64,000 nucleotides of DNA, taken from Hypholoma sublateritium FD-334 SS-4. Lineage: Eukaryota > Basidiomycota > Agaricomycetes > Agaricales > Strophariaceae. The position numbers and the translations under genes are program-made. Location of the stretch: assembly GCA_000827495.1 (NCBI GenBank), contig KN817524.1, forward strand, positions 498,262-562,261, written 5' to 3'. The notes under the pieces are model-generated. The model was not told the DNA's origin. It did not search any database and saw only the letters and a list, made by a program, of their open reading frames with translations. Below, one piece after another: positions 12,012 to 22,890 of the stretch (position 1 is its first letter; every line of letters starts with the position of its first letter).

Positions 12012-13393
12012 ATGCCCCCCAAACCGCAACGTACCTCTTCAAAGCGCAAGATTGAGAGAAATATTGAGGAAACAAATGGCGAGGAAGGTTCTTCGCAAAA
12101 ACCTACAAAGAAGATTCGAAACGAGAAGGCTGCCCCACCTGAAAATTCACAACCTACTAACAAAGTACTTCCTGTATCCATTGTCATACCACCAAAGGAG
12201 CCAGGAACGACGCGTATAGTGGCATGGAATGTATCCGGGTACGCTGCCAGTGCAAAGAAGGTAATTATCCTACTATTGAACACGAGCATCCTACTGAGGT
12301 GATCCTAGGGATTCAGTCAATACGTGGAAGCAGAGAACACTGATATTCTCATCATAACAGAAACGAAGGTAAGTCGCGTCAGCTCTCCGCACATGAGAAA
12401 AGTGTTACTTAACCTTGTCTCCACCTCGGCAGCTCAATGCACCCCCGTTCGTACCTGCCCTAAAAGACAGATATCCCTATCAGTATTGGACCAGTTCTTC
12501 TAAGAAAGGCTACGGTGCGTATCTTAGTCTAAGACCGTACTTGAACATAGCAACCGGGCTGATCGTGTTGTTCAGCTGGCACCTCTATTTTATCAAAGGC
12601 AAAGCCCCTCAGTGTTGACGAGAAGATCCCGGGACACCCAGATCCGGATTCAGTCAAGGGACGAATCATCACGCTAGAATTCGAATCGTGTTACGTGGTT
12701 GGGACCTATGTGGTCAATGCAGGTCAAGGGCTGAAGGTATACAGCATTCCCAAGAAATATGTCCCGCTCATCGTTTATTTGAATAGACTATGGATCAAAA
12801 GAAAATTTGGAACACCCACTTTTTTGCGCACATGCGTGATTTAGATAAAACAAAACCCGTCATCTGGGCTGGTGATCTCAATGTAGCTCCGACTGAGCTT
12901 GGTTTGTCCCTGGTATCTGATCGTACAAATATCAGTTTTCTAACTCCTTGCCTAGATCTGTCGAACCCCAAGCAAAATTGGAACAAGACTGCAGGGTACA
13001 CGGAGATAGAAACCACCGCATTCAAGAACTTCCTCAAGGATCCTGAGGACAGCAATGCCCCTGAATTTGTTGATATCTGGAGAAACTTGCATCCTGATAC
13101 GAAAGCCTATAGTTACTTCTCCTACAGATTTGACTGCAGGAGCAAAGGAATAGGCTGGAGAATTGACGGTAGTAAGTAACAATCCTGATTTTAAAACGCG
13201 TGATTCTTACCACTTGGTTGGCTGCAGTGGTTATCAGCCAGCGATTGCAAAGCCGTGTCAAAATGGTACGTATGCTAGACGAAAGGGAAGACTAATGTTG
13301 ATAGTCCAAATCTCACAGTGCGAAATCCGGGATGAGATTTATGGTGCTTCCGACCATTGTCCTGTCGTTATGGAACTCACGGGTCCACTATGA
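12012..13393 (+). CDS. ExoIII-family DNA-(apurinic or apyrimidinic site) endonuclease
   Basis: Base-excision-repair enzyme that incises DNA 5' of abasic sites (APEX1/ExoIII family, metal dependent). The start ATG at 12012 gives a Lys-rich nuclear-type tail, then RIVAWNVSGYAASAKK. Short introns separate DILIITETK (metal-binding Glu), a GTSILSK-like block, and VIWAGDLNVAP (catalytic Asp/Asn). The 3' exons give WRIDVVISQRL and GASDHCPVVMEL (catalytic Asp-His), ending at 13393. All catalytic motifs are present and in frame after splicing. Length (about 340 residues) suits APEX1-type enzymes; the C-terminal GRF zinc finger of Apn2-type enzymes is absent. Confidence 0.93.
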
Positions 13394-13636
13394 AATGAAC
13401 TTGCACCTCCACAAGTAACTTCGGTAAAGCATTGGTCATGTCGTCTACTTGTCCACTGTCTAGTCACCGTATTATTTGACCTAATTGATCTAACTTCTCA
13501 CTTTCGTGCATATTGACCGCAAGACGGAGTCTTTTCTGTCAATCAAATGAATTTGTATGAGTAGTACATCAGGTTTTGGGATTATCCTTCTTCCTTTGAG
13601 CAATCGGGGCTGCAGAATATATGCACAATTCTTATC

Positions 13637-13709
13637 GGGGGCATAGCTCAGCTGGGAGAGCAGTAGACTGAAGTTCTAAAGGTCCTGCGTTCGATCCGCG
13701 GTGCCCCCA
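13637..13709 (+). tRNA. tRNA-Phe (GAA)
   Basis: A full cloverleaf can be folded: a 7-bp acceptor GGGGGCA/TGCCCCC, D-stem GCTC/GAGC, anticodon loop CTGAAGT with anticodon GAA, T-arm CTGCG-TTCGATC-CGCGG (one T-G pair) and discriminator A at 13709. The D-arm and anticodon surroundings (GACTGAAG...GGTCCTG) match eukaryotic tRNA-Phe. The outermost anticodon-stem pair is a G-A mismatch. No intron. No CCA is encoded, as expected for a nuclear gene. Confidence 0.93.
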
Positions 13710-14620
13710 TCTTTTTGCACTAAGATCGCTCAATACTCATACTGTTTACTCAGTACTGATTCCTGAACAGTCTGAACTTGAGTGACCACTGACGACTCAC
13801 GAGTCTTGGACCTTGGAAGTTGGTTGGAGGTCCAGATCTACCCATTGGATTTCAATTTTCTAAATTCTGTCTGAAACAGACCTCTGGATACTACTTATGC
13901 TGGACCGCTGATAAATAGGAAGTCCACAGCGGAAGACCTATATAATGCGTTCAAAAAGTCCAAAAATCGGAAAAATCTGTAAGTCACGCCACAAGCGAAG
14001 TAACATTGTCTGATAACCTAGTCAATAAGCACAGAATTTCCACAAAACCACTTTGTCTGGCTGATGTTTGCTCACAAGGTTGTCACGGTAACATCCAGCG
14101 CCGAATTGTCAAATTCAGCCGCCCGTGTAATCCTCTGTAACTGCATGTGATGCTCCACGTTTCTAAGCTATGGCCCCGGTATAGATTTGCTCGTTACATA
14201 TATTAGTTTTCGATAAGAAAAACGATCTATTGTACAACATCACACCCTCAAGACCTTGGTCGAATGCCATATAGTTCGCACCAAGAGATATGGCGGAAAG
14301 AGTCAGGCGGATACTTACCTGGCGAAACACTGGCGCCACTGCCTATTTTGATTGGTACGCAGAGATTTCGCCGTCTCGAGGAACTGTCAAATTACTTCTT
14401 CCTGCTCACTTACTCAGTTAGTGCGGTCGATTTTGATCTGCGTGCATGTTTTCACCATTTCAGGTGAGAAATTGTATATCCAAGACTCCAGAACTAAGCG
14501 GGAGTACTCAGTGCACACGCTCGAAATGGTGTTTGAATGAATAAGCACGTTTGACTGGTCTTTTGCCATAAGAATGAGATTGGTATCCCGAATCCCTGAT
14601 ATAATCCAATATAATCGTCT
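13710..14620. other. Intergenic stretch between tRNA-Phe and the 3' end of OTU1
   Basis: About 900 bp with no supportable gene. Short ORFs at 14264-14540 show no family signal. On the + strand, ATACTTACCTGGC at about 14309 resembles the 5' end of U1 snRNA but is equally a minus-strand splice donor, and no U1 stem-loops follow. Confidence 0.5.
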
Positions 14621-16069
14621 TTAGTATTCGCCAAACCGAACGTGTCCTGTTTCCTCCGCGTGTGCTCTCGCGCCCTTCTCGCCCTTGAGGCCTTGTCCGC
14701 ATACCTATACATACACAGATAAGAAAAGTATAAGAAGACAGAAGATGTCAGCTGAGTGATCAGCGCAGTAGGCCGACAGCAGCTTCTGACAGCCTGACAT
14801 GAATTTATCTGTGCTTTGTTGGGGAGACTTACTTCACATTTGAGATCGAAAGTGGCCGTGTTCGTGAAAGCCTTTTTGGCCCGCAGGATGTCAGCGAGCT
14901 TCTTCGCTGCGACCAAGACTGGGTCAGAGTCTTCCGTAGACGTCTGGATGAAAAGTAAATATGGTATATCCCGCCTAGAAAAGGTGAAATACTTGCGATG
15001 GGGAATAGAGTTTGATGCCATTCCGCTGGGGCGTCGGCCATCGGCGCGAGTGTGGCAGCGTCATAATGTATCCCAGAGTAAACCAGGATGGCTCGCATGA
15101 CAGATAGACTTCCGGATTCTCCGGGGGCGAAGCGATCTATTCGACCTGTTTCGACGTCAACACTTGCGATCTCCGCTGAGTAATGTGCCGCGAGGATGCT
15201 GAGTTCGATAGCACCCCCCCAAGAGGTCGGTTTGGTGATAGTGTCGATGTATTGGGAAGGTGGCATCCTACGAATGGCCATTAGTATTAATGTTCTGAGC
15301 ACTAAGATCAGAGGAACATACCCAAGAATGGCTTCACTATAGGTGTCCGGGTTATTTCGAATGCCTTCTGCTATGACTAATGGTAAAAGTCAGCATACTT
15401 TAGAGTTATCGGACGAGGCAAGATACCGCACCTTTACGCAGTTGGGGAGCTTTGGTGATACTTTGCTCAAACACCAGCGCGACGGAGGAGAAAAGACAAG
15501 AGTTGTCGTCGGGAACGATCTGACATTACATGTATATGGCCTCCTTGAGGAATTTCTGAGGGGTCTATGCAATGCACTTACGCGATGGACTAGAAATCCT
15601 CCATCGAGCTCAACATGGTCAGGACCAGGAGATGGCTGTAATCCTGTAGCTGTGGTCTGAGCACTCGCCGAACCTGGGGGGGCAGGGCTCGGACGAGGCT
15701 GCACATTGGGGCTAGCCGATTGAGCGAGGGGTTGCACGCGCTGAGGTGCAGCAGCAGCTGACGAGCCAAAACCTGTTGATTCATTGACGATAAGCTGGTC
15801 CCCCTTCAGTAGACCAAGCGACTGCACAGGAAGTTCCGGAACCAAAGTAAGTGCACGAGGGGGATACCCGGACTTTACTTTTGCGGACGAGCATAAGCGA
15901 TGTAGAACACTTGTGGTTCTTAGGTATCGAACTTACAGAGCTGACGTGAAGGGAGGATATCAGTAGCAGCATATATTTCCTGTTGAAGATCCTGGACAGT
16001 GAACGAGTTGTCTGAGGGGACCTCGACGGTGGAGACGCCCTTTGGATGGCGGAGACGGACAGGGGCCAT
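14621..16069 (-). CDS. OTU1: Ubiquitin thioesterase OTU1 (YOD1-like)
   Basis: OTU-family deubiquitinase that works with Cdc48/p97 in ERAD. The start is set at MAPVRLRHPKGV (16069), beginning a UBX-like N-terminal fold. A Pro/Ala/Gln-rich linker follows, then the OTU domain with the catalytic box VPDDNSCLFSSVALVF (Asp and Cys, about 15490-15530) and WGGAIELSILAAHY. A histidine-containing segment (IHYDAA) lies at about 15060. The C2H2-type finger typical of OTU1 is restored by splicing 14833 to 14704, giving KCEVCGQGLKGEKGARAHAE and then TGHVRFGEY, with stop at 14621-14623. An upstream in-frame Met (16147) would add 26 residues. Confidence 0.93.
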
Positions 16070-16199
16070 GATAGATGGAGTCCCGAATCCCGATCCGAGG
16101 CTGGCATGATCGTCACTTGTTGGGCTTTGTTTGCCGGCGCGTGCCACCCCCGTCCTGTGGATCCACTGCTGAATGGGCCGCGTTCTTTCGTCATGTTAG

Positions 16200-16280
16200 G
16201 CGCCCCGCATGCGTCACTATATCGTAATCATTCTTCGAGACGTCATGCATAGGGCTCTTAATTTTCTATAAAGCCGGCCA
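16200..16280 (+). promoter_or_regulatory. Probable promoter of the HSP9/HSP12-like gene
   Basis: A TATAAA box sits at 16267-16272, about 140 bp before the ATG. Just upstream are two CRE/ATF-like elements, TGCGTCAC (16210-16217) and GACGTCAT (16239-16246). Such sites are plausible stress-response elements, but the binding factors are inferred. Confidence 0.4.
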
Positions 16281-16409
16281 AGAATTCATGCCAATCCCCA
16301 TCCCAGTACTCACACAACTTTCAAACTTACTCACAACCGACCAGTGCGTTCATACTCTATCCAATTCATATTTTTACTGACCACATAGCCTCTAGAAAAA
16401 ATTCACAAC

Positions 16410-16783
16410 ATGTCCGACGCCTCCCGCCAATCTTTCACCGACAAGGCTGGATCTGCCATGAAGCCCGATTCCCAGAAGGGCACATTCGAGCAGGCTGGCG
16501 ACAAGATCAAAGGATCCATGGACAACATGGCATCCTCTGTTCAGCCCAACGTCAGTTCCTCTACGGTCTACCTTCAAGCATACTCACTTTCGAAATTTGT
16601 TGCTACTGCAGAGTCAGAAGTCTGGTAGCCAGAAGATGGGCGATTCATTGACCAACTCTTCCAGCGGCAACAGCGTAAGTCTTTCGTAAAACTAATCAAA
16701 GTTCATCACCTGAATGTCATTTAAATATCCAGGAATCTCTCCTCGACCAGGCCAAGAACGCTGTTGGCATGGGCAACAAGTGA
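16410..16783 (+). CDS. HSP9/HSP12-family small stress protein
   Basis: Small hydrophilic protein induced by heat, osmotic and stationary-phase stress that associates with membranes in yeast. Three exons: 16410-16550, 16612-16674 and 16733-16783, with GT-AG introns, phase 0 throughout, giving 84 residues. The start MSDASRQSFTDKAGSAMKPD and the repeat of Lys/Gly/Ser-rich amphipathic segments (KGTFEQAGDKIKGSMDN, ESLLDQAKNAVGMGNK) are typical of the family. A TATA box lies about 140 bp upstream. Confidence 0.95.
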
Positions 16784-17106
16784 TTTATTGGGTCGCAATC
16801 CACTGTTACATTACATTGCTTTGACTCGTGTCATTTTCCATTGTACAATATGTTGAAATAAATACTCCCTCTTCTCCCCTGTAAATTGACTATGGAGACA
16901 TTCAAACAATCACTGTTCTCTTCACTGATTCAGGTTACAATCCATTTGAGTTTCGATCGCTTATTTTGCTGCCGTCTTTCTTAATTCGGAAATAAGTACC
17001 ACATTTGGAAAGATCTCCACAGGTCGATCATAACAAAAGGGACTTGTTTGTCAAATTAGTTAAGCCAGCCAAATGTAGTAATTAACAATGCATATAGGTA
17101 TATGTA

Positions 17107-18881
17107 TCATGATAAAGCGGGGATCCGTTGAGGAACAGAAATAAGAGGACTACCGTCTGGTGATTTACCAATGCCATTCAGTTTCTTCTCGGTAACATCA
17201 GTGCTCTCCTTTGATTTCTCGGTTGCCTCCAGTTCCTTAACCATAGCCTTCCACTGTGCCTCTACCTCCTCGTCATCAATATTCTCATTTACCCCAACAG
17301 CGATATCGCCACCAAAGCGAACTGCATTATCGATTTCTTTCGCATCGGCATTGGCATCGGCAAGCGCTTCCATCGTTTTGTCTATACTCGAGCGCTCGAG
17401 TGAAGGGTGCGCCAATATGGCACGCAAAGTGACTACAGACGTTTCGTACGACTTCAATATCTGTCGAAACGAATGATGGTTAGAGTTACCGGGAAATAGA
17501 CGAATGGAATGCGTACCCCAATGTCGCCGGCAGCGGCTTCAACGGCCATGAATGTCGATTCAAGAGTTGATAGGGACCCCAGTCGCTTGTTTAGAAGGTC
17601 TTCAAATTGTTTGCGAGATCGCAAATAGCTCAACGCTGCAGGTTTACGCTTTTGGTGCAGAGCGGCAGTCGCTTTTGCCGTGCAACTACAAGTTGATGAG
17701 AATACGATGGCTCATATGTGGGCACGTACTTACTCATCTATCTTGCTGTGAAGCGAATCCACTTGTATAGTCAAATTGCGGATTGCGCTCTTCAATTCCA
17801 ATATGCCGCGATCGACTGCAGTAACTGCACGCTCTTCGACTGGTGCTTGCTTGTCAATGAACTTGATGATCTAGATCACCCGCTGGTCAGCCAAAATATA
17901 CGAGAAAATATTGATGGCATCCAACCTCTTTGTCCACAGCAATCAACCCCCGGTCGCGTTCCAGGTATTTGATTAGAACTTGAGCGTCCGTTTCCCGAAG
18001 TGGCTCAGCTGCACCATTGGCATTAACACCACCGAAAGTCGTTCGGAAGGTGTCCATAGTATACAAGGCATCACCAGCTGTAACCTGTATCTCTTCTTGT
18101 ATTTCTAGCACCGCATCCGCGGCCGCCTCCACGAGGTGGACCATCACGTATGCTCCCCACCAACCCGTGTCTTTGTGGTGCTGTCCTCTGCTTCTTTGTC
18201 CAAGCAGGCCCTCTTCACCCACAATGCCCACTTGCTCAAGTGCCCACCACAGGGGCTTGCCAACCACGTACGACGCGATGCGTACCGGTAGCCATCCTGA
18301 GTCGTATATCGAGGCTTTTGCTGAGAGGAATTCGGACAAAGGAATGGCGGCGCGAATGGTGCGAAGTTCAGACTTGCTAGGGCGAAATTGGGCGTCAGCG
18401 TTTCGGTATCAGAGAAAGACAATAGTGGCAATGTGAATGTTGACAGCGGACTGGGATAGAACGGTATGAAAAGAGCGTAACGCACGAGTACAGCGCCTAA
18501 CGAAAGCGGCTTGCCAACTTTAGGGATCTTCACACAATCCAGGAGCTCCCTGCCACCGTGCAGAACCAGCCGATCATTCCTTAAAGGTTCTCGCTCCCCT
18601 GCTGGATACGCGTCTTCTGCCTTTGAGTTTCGCTGTCGCCGCTGCGGAGTGGCCGTGGGTGCATTCGTGTGTACCGAGTGCTGTATTCCCGAGCCGACGA
18701 GGACCTCGAGAGCTTTGCGCCACCATTCGACGTTAGCACTGTATGAGGCCGGATTGGAGAGTTTCTGCCGCGAAAAGTCGGAATAAAGTGCCTGTAGTCG
18801 AGGAATTGAAGTGGTTGAGAATGGAGGAAGAGATGCGATTGATGGCGGTGCGTGGGATGAGGGAGAAAATTCGGCCGTCAT
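17107..18881 (-). CDS. CHMP7-like SNF7/ESCRT-III protein
   Basis: ESCRT-III-related protein with an N-terminal extension, as in CHMP7/Chm7, which acts at the nuclear envelope and on endosomes. The start is 18881. The N-terminal half has WWRKALEVLV and a winged-helix-like region. A splice at about 18480 leads to SELRTIRAAIPLSEFL, and further down lies DSGWLPVRIASYVVGKPLWWALEQVG. The C-terminal half is a helical Snf7 domain (about 17110-17970): ILELKSAIRNLTIQVDSL, CTAKATAALHQKRKPAALSYL, then TLESTFMAVEAAAGD and an acidic DDEEVEAQWKAMVKELE, a likely MIM-like helix. It ends at 17107. Five or so exons. Confidence 0.85.
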
Positions 18882-19355
18882 CGTACGATGTAACGGTCGA
18901 GTTGATCAATGACGAGCAACTGCAAGACTCAAAACCGCTGTAGTGGCACCCACACGCGTCACATCACATGTCAGCTTTCAAGAGTTCGATTTCAGGCGCG
19001 TCGCCCACGATTCCTCATTCAGTTATCACTGGGTACTAATTTTATCTGCAAATTCTCTCCTTTCTGACGCATAACATGACGCAAAATTTGCTCAAATCGA
19101 GCTCAAATTGGACAAAAACTGGATCCCGAGCCCGTTGAATCGAGGTGATATGTATATCCTCTGGTTCTTGTGATTGATTTACCCTCTGAATCCTGTGTAC
19201 TTGCAATTTATAGAATCTATCAGAATCTATCTCAGCCATATAAATGGACGATCTGCCACTTTCAAGAAAACAATAGTAGAACAATGCATAAGTATTTGCA
19301 TAGAGTCAAGGATTAAGTATCACAGGTTTACAAGGCCAGAAAGTATGTACGCATT

Positions 19356-20736
19356 TTACACTTCTGCAGCGCCGCTGTATCCTGGTGGTTTCCGGATTGG
19401 TGCCAGTGTCTGCAATCCGCCGAAGTGTGCAAGGCTATGCGAAATACTTTCCATGGATCTTCGGCTCCCAGGGACAGTAGTATACACAGCTGAAGTTACC
19501 GGTGAGCCCGGATATGCGCTAAGATCAGTTGATGTTCCCTAAGAATGGAGCAGGGGAGTGTGAGCCTAGCATATCATTATACCAGAGGAAGAGGAAATCA
19601 TACGTATAATGGAGAAGAGTACGGCGCAGTGGATGTTCCAGAGCCATGGAGATTTGAAGAGCCGGTAGGTTGGGACATGACATTGCCGGACACCAAAGCG
19701 CGGCTATCGAATGGCACATCCTTCTGGACAGCATTTCGCTTTTTACGCACGTACCACCACAATAATCCTAAGCCCACCACAGCCAGCAGCACGAGCCCGC
19801 CGACGACGCCTCCTGCTATAGCGCCAGTATTACTGTGCTTCTCCGGCGGATCATTGACTGCGGCAGGGGATGTTGACTCAGAACCTTGAGATGTCACCGT
19901 AGAGGCCGGAGTACTAGTCGCACTGATTGTAGGAACAGATGATGGCCCAATTCCACTCAAACCTATGGGCGAACATATGGTCATATATAATCAGGAACGA
20001 ACATTAAGCTCACTTTCTTCTGCAAGCACTGGATCGAAAGTGTCGTCGGACTAGTAAAATGACATAGTAAATGAATATTTGCCACGGTCAGACGGAAAAG
20101 GCCACTGACGGCGGAAACATTCAGAAAGGCCCACTGGGGAACGACCACGTCCGTAGAGACATTTGGAGGAAATCTGGGATACGTGTCAATCAATGGAATG
20201 GGCGCCTATATCCATGAGCAAGCCTTACGTCGTTAAAGAGGTGGCTAAACAATTCAGCGTCCACGTCGTCCAGTTCTGGAAACTTCGATCTTGACAACCT
20301 GCACAGGCGCTGACCATAGAATATGTGACGGAACTGCACAAGCATGGATTTATTTGGGAAGCATTCGGCCCCAAATAGTGATTTCCCGCGGGCAACGCAG
20401 GTATACGGACAACTGGTTGCGCAAAATAAAACGTAAGCATCGAGAATATTATGTGCCCATATGATTTGGAAAGGGAATACGTACTACCCCCGCAAGCACT
20501 CTCTAGGAAGGCAGCGACAACGCAAGGCGTCTGGTTTCTGGCATTGATGGACTGTTGTGTAAATCATTCGTCAAAATCTCATCGATCTCGTTTAAACATG
20601 TCGGTTTGATACATACCCAATCATACGCTTCTATACATGTAGTGACATCGGAACCAGGCTGTTGACCAACGACGAACACTGCGCCAACTATGATGGCAGA
20701 CACGGCGAGTTTTGCTATGGGTAGCCGCCACAACAT
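19356..20736 (-). CDS. Cys-rich single-pass membrane protein, copy A of a tandem pair
   Basis: Function unknown. It begins with a signal peptide (MLWRLPIAKLAVSAIIVGAVFVV), then a Cys-rich ectodomain assembled from short exons: ARNQTPCVVAAFLESACGG, then NPCLCSSVTYSMVSACAGC with WTTWTLNC, and FPPNVSTDVVVPQWAFLNVS. A Ser/Thr-rich stalk leads to one membrane helix (GAIAGGVVGGLVLLAVVGLGLLWWYV in outline, about 19745-19820) and a basic cytosolic start KKR. Splicing TAC|GTATGA to the TTCTTAG acceptor adds a last exon, ending PPGYSGAAEV with stop at 19356-19358. Several N-glycosylation sequons (NQT, NAS, NVS) fit an exposed ectodomain. Closely related to the upstream neighbour at 21543-22890. Confidence 0.75.
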
Positions 20737-21542
20737 GAGAGATCACGGAAATGAGGGGATTCGTACTTTCACAAGAGGCCCGAATTATAAGCTCGCAACA
20801 TTCCGTGGGCCGAAGAAATAGCCCGGTGAGGAGCACACCGTCGGGGTTCGATACATGCGCACACTGCACAGGTTCAAATGATGGAATGATTGAGCTAATG
20901 GCCAATTGGTGCTCAAGTTATAAATATATTACTACCTCTGATCGAATTAATACTTACCGTGACTTGGGAGCTACTGTAGGTGTTTGACCCGCAGAATCAG
21001 CTTGGAATCAACACAGGAAACACAAACGATAGGTGAGTGAAGACAAGCAGCGTCCGAGCGGTATTTTACTTGAACAAGTTGTGAGATCAAATCGAGAGCG
21101 AAGGTTGGGCGATCGAGGAAGGCCCTTAGGCCCGAGGAGGGACGGCGTAGCAAGTAACAAAAGGACTTACTACCAATCCGAAGTAGTCAGTGGCCGCCGA
21201 ATTCTCCAATTTGTAGACTCGTTCCAGACCTACTGTACAGCAGGCAAAGGCAGCGCTCGGAATTCGCCAGCGAATTTTCACACATTCGAGAGGAGCGAGA
21301 TAAATTGCTCATATATTAAATTATACATTATCGATCCATCGCACCTCTCATTGTTGTGTGAAGGGCACACAGTTCCATGAATCAGCCACCGAGAGACGAA
21401 GCCTGACCCTGATATTAAGCCTGAGGCCGGGAGAATTTTGCCATTGTCATCGACCAAGTAAAAGGGGGGGGGGGCGGACAATGTGCCATGACCACGTAGA
21501 AAAGGTCAAGAACACAGTAATCACCGTGACAGCTCGCGTTTC
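20737..21542. other. Spacer between the two Cys-rich membrane protein genes
   Basis: About 800 bp with only short unrelated ORFs. It should hold the promoter of copy A and the terminator of copy B. A run of ten or so G residues occurs near 21464-21474. Confidence 0.5.
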
Positions 21543-22890
21543 TCAAACATGGTGGTGTCCCGCTGGTATGGTATCGGCAGAGTCAAATGCGTTTGAATTT
21601 TGATGGTATGGTGTTCGATTACCGTCGGAAGAAGTCTAACATTTATTAAGCAATAAATTAGCATCGTTGTCACCAGTAGTGGTGCACTGAGACCTGTAGA
21701 GACTCACGGAAGGAGGGGCCTCCGAGGCGGGTGGTGCAGGTACCTGGGTCATATAAGGCCCTTGGCTGCGCCAGGATGGATTATGAGACGAAGCAGGGGA
21801 TGACAGATGTACCCCATTTCTAGCGGCCCGTCTTCGGTGGTGAAGATACCAATACAAAAGCCCACAGAGAATTGTGATGCCGACTAGGCCACCAACGATG
21901 CCCCCGCCGATAACATTCTCTCGTGTATCGGATACATTTGTGGATCCGGCGGCTGCTGTTGCCGTCGGCGTGGCCGCTTTCGCTGAAGTTGTCGGTACCG
22001 TTGTGTGACTAGTCGTTGATGAAACTACTTTGGTCGATTTGGCGGATACAGTGGCAGATGTCGGTGCAATTGAGCTTGTCGAGGACGGTATTGCAGTAGA
22101 TGCCGTGAGATCTAAAAGGGCCTTTCAGGAGAGAGATTTGTCAAAGTAGATGAGTACTCACTGACGTTATTCTTTGCGTTCGTTTGATCGAAATTGCCTT
22201 CTGCCTGTAGGCGTGAGTGGGTGAGTAGTCCCAACGGGGGGGGAGGGGGGGGGGGTTTGGATCCCACCTCGACATCTAAGTACGCCCAGCCAGGCACCGA
22301 GACTCCCGAGGGGATAGGTTCTGGGAATCTGCATGAACAATAATGAGGGCCCTTCCACGAACGACAAAGATAGTTGGACGCACATATTTCCATACACCGT
22401 CGCGCAATTCGTTGTCCAAACGCTCCAGCTATCAGCGTTTACGTGAGTGTGGTATTTCATGGACCACGAATGATCGTCCTTACGAGACGTAGTCTTGACC
22501 CTGACAAGCTCCACAAGCACTCATCAGAGAGTATGTCACCGTATTGCATTGACAAGGATTCGCGTCTTGCAAGGTTGGTCCGAGATACTCGCTATTGGCT
22601 GGTAGCGGGAGAACAGGAAACGCTGGCACGAAACATGTATGATTTGACTGTAGCACTACATACCCATTGCACTCACGAGAGCCATTGCACACTGTTAGCA
22701 GGGAAGCTGCAACCTGACACGGGCTCTGGTTTTGCGAATTAGATGCCTGAAACAAAGGATTAGCAAAGGGCGCGGTACAGATCGATAGAAAGCGCACCCA
22801 GCTGTAGAAGGGTAGGCAAGAAGCCTGAGCCTGAGCAGCCGTGCTCCGCAGAGAAGACAAGATAAAGAACGTTGGGAGCCACCACAGCAT
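21543..22890 (-). CDS. Cys-rich single-pass membrane protein, copy B of a tandem pair
   Basis: Function unknown; paralogue of the gene at 19356-20736 with the same exon order. The signal peptide is MLWWLPTFFILSSLRSTAAQA. The ectodomain contains SQNQSPCQVAASLLTVC, NPCQCNTVTYSLMSACGAC, WSVWTTNC and FPEPIPSGVSVPGWAYLDVE. A Ser/Thr/Ala/Val-rich stalk precedes one membrane helix (VIGGGIVGGLVGITILCGLL) and the basic stop-transfer HHRRRA. A GTGAGT donor after APPS joins the last exon, ending DTIPAGHHHV at 21543-21545. One intron (about 22205-22265) contains a G-run on the + strand (C-run in the transcript). Confidence 0.73.

Noticed and set aside
14305..14470. ATACTTACCTGGC resembles the U1 snRNA 5' end
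   Set aside because: No U1 loop sequences (ATCACGAAG, TTGCACTC) or Sm site follow, and the same bases read on the other strand are a normal GTAAGTAT splice donor.
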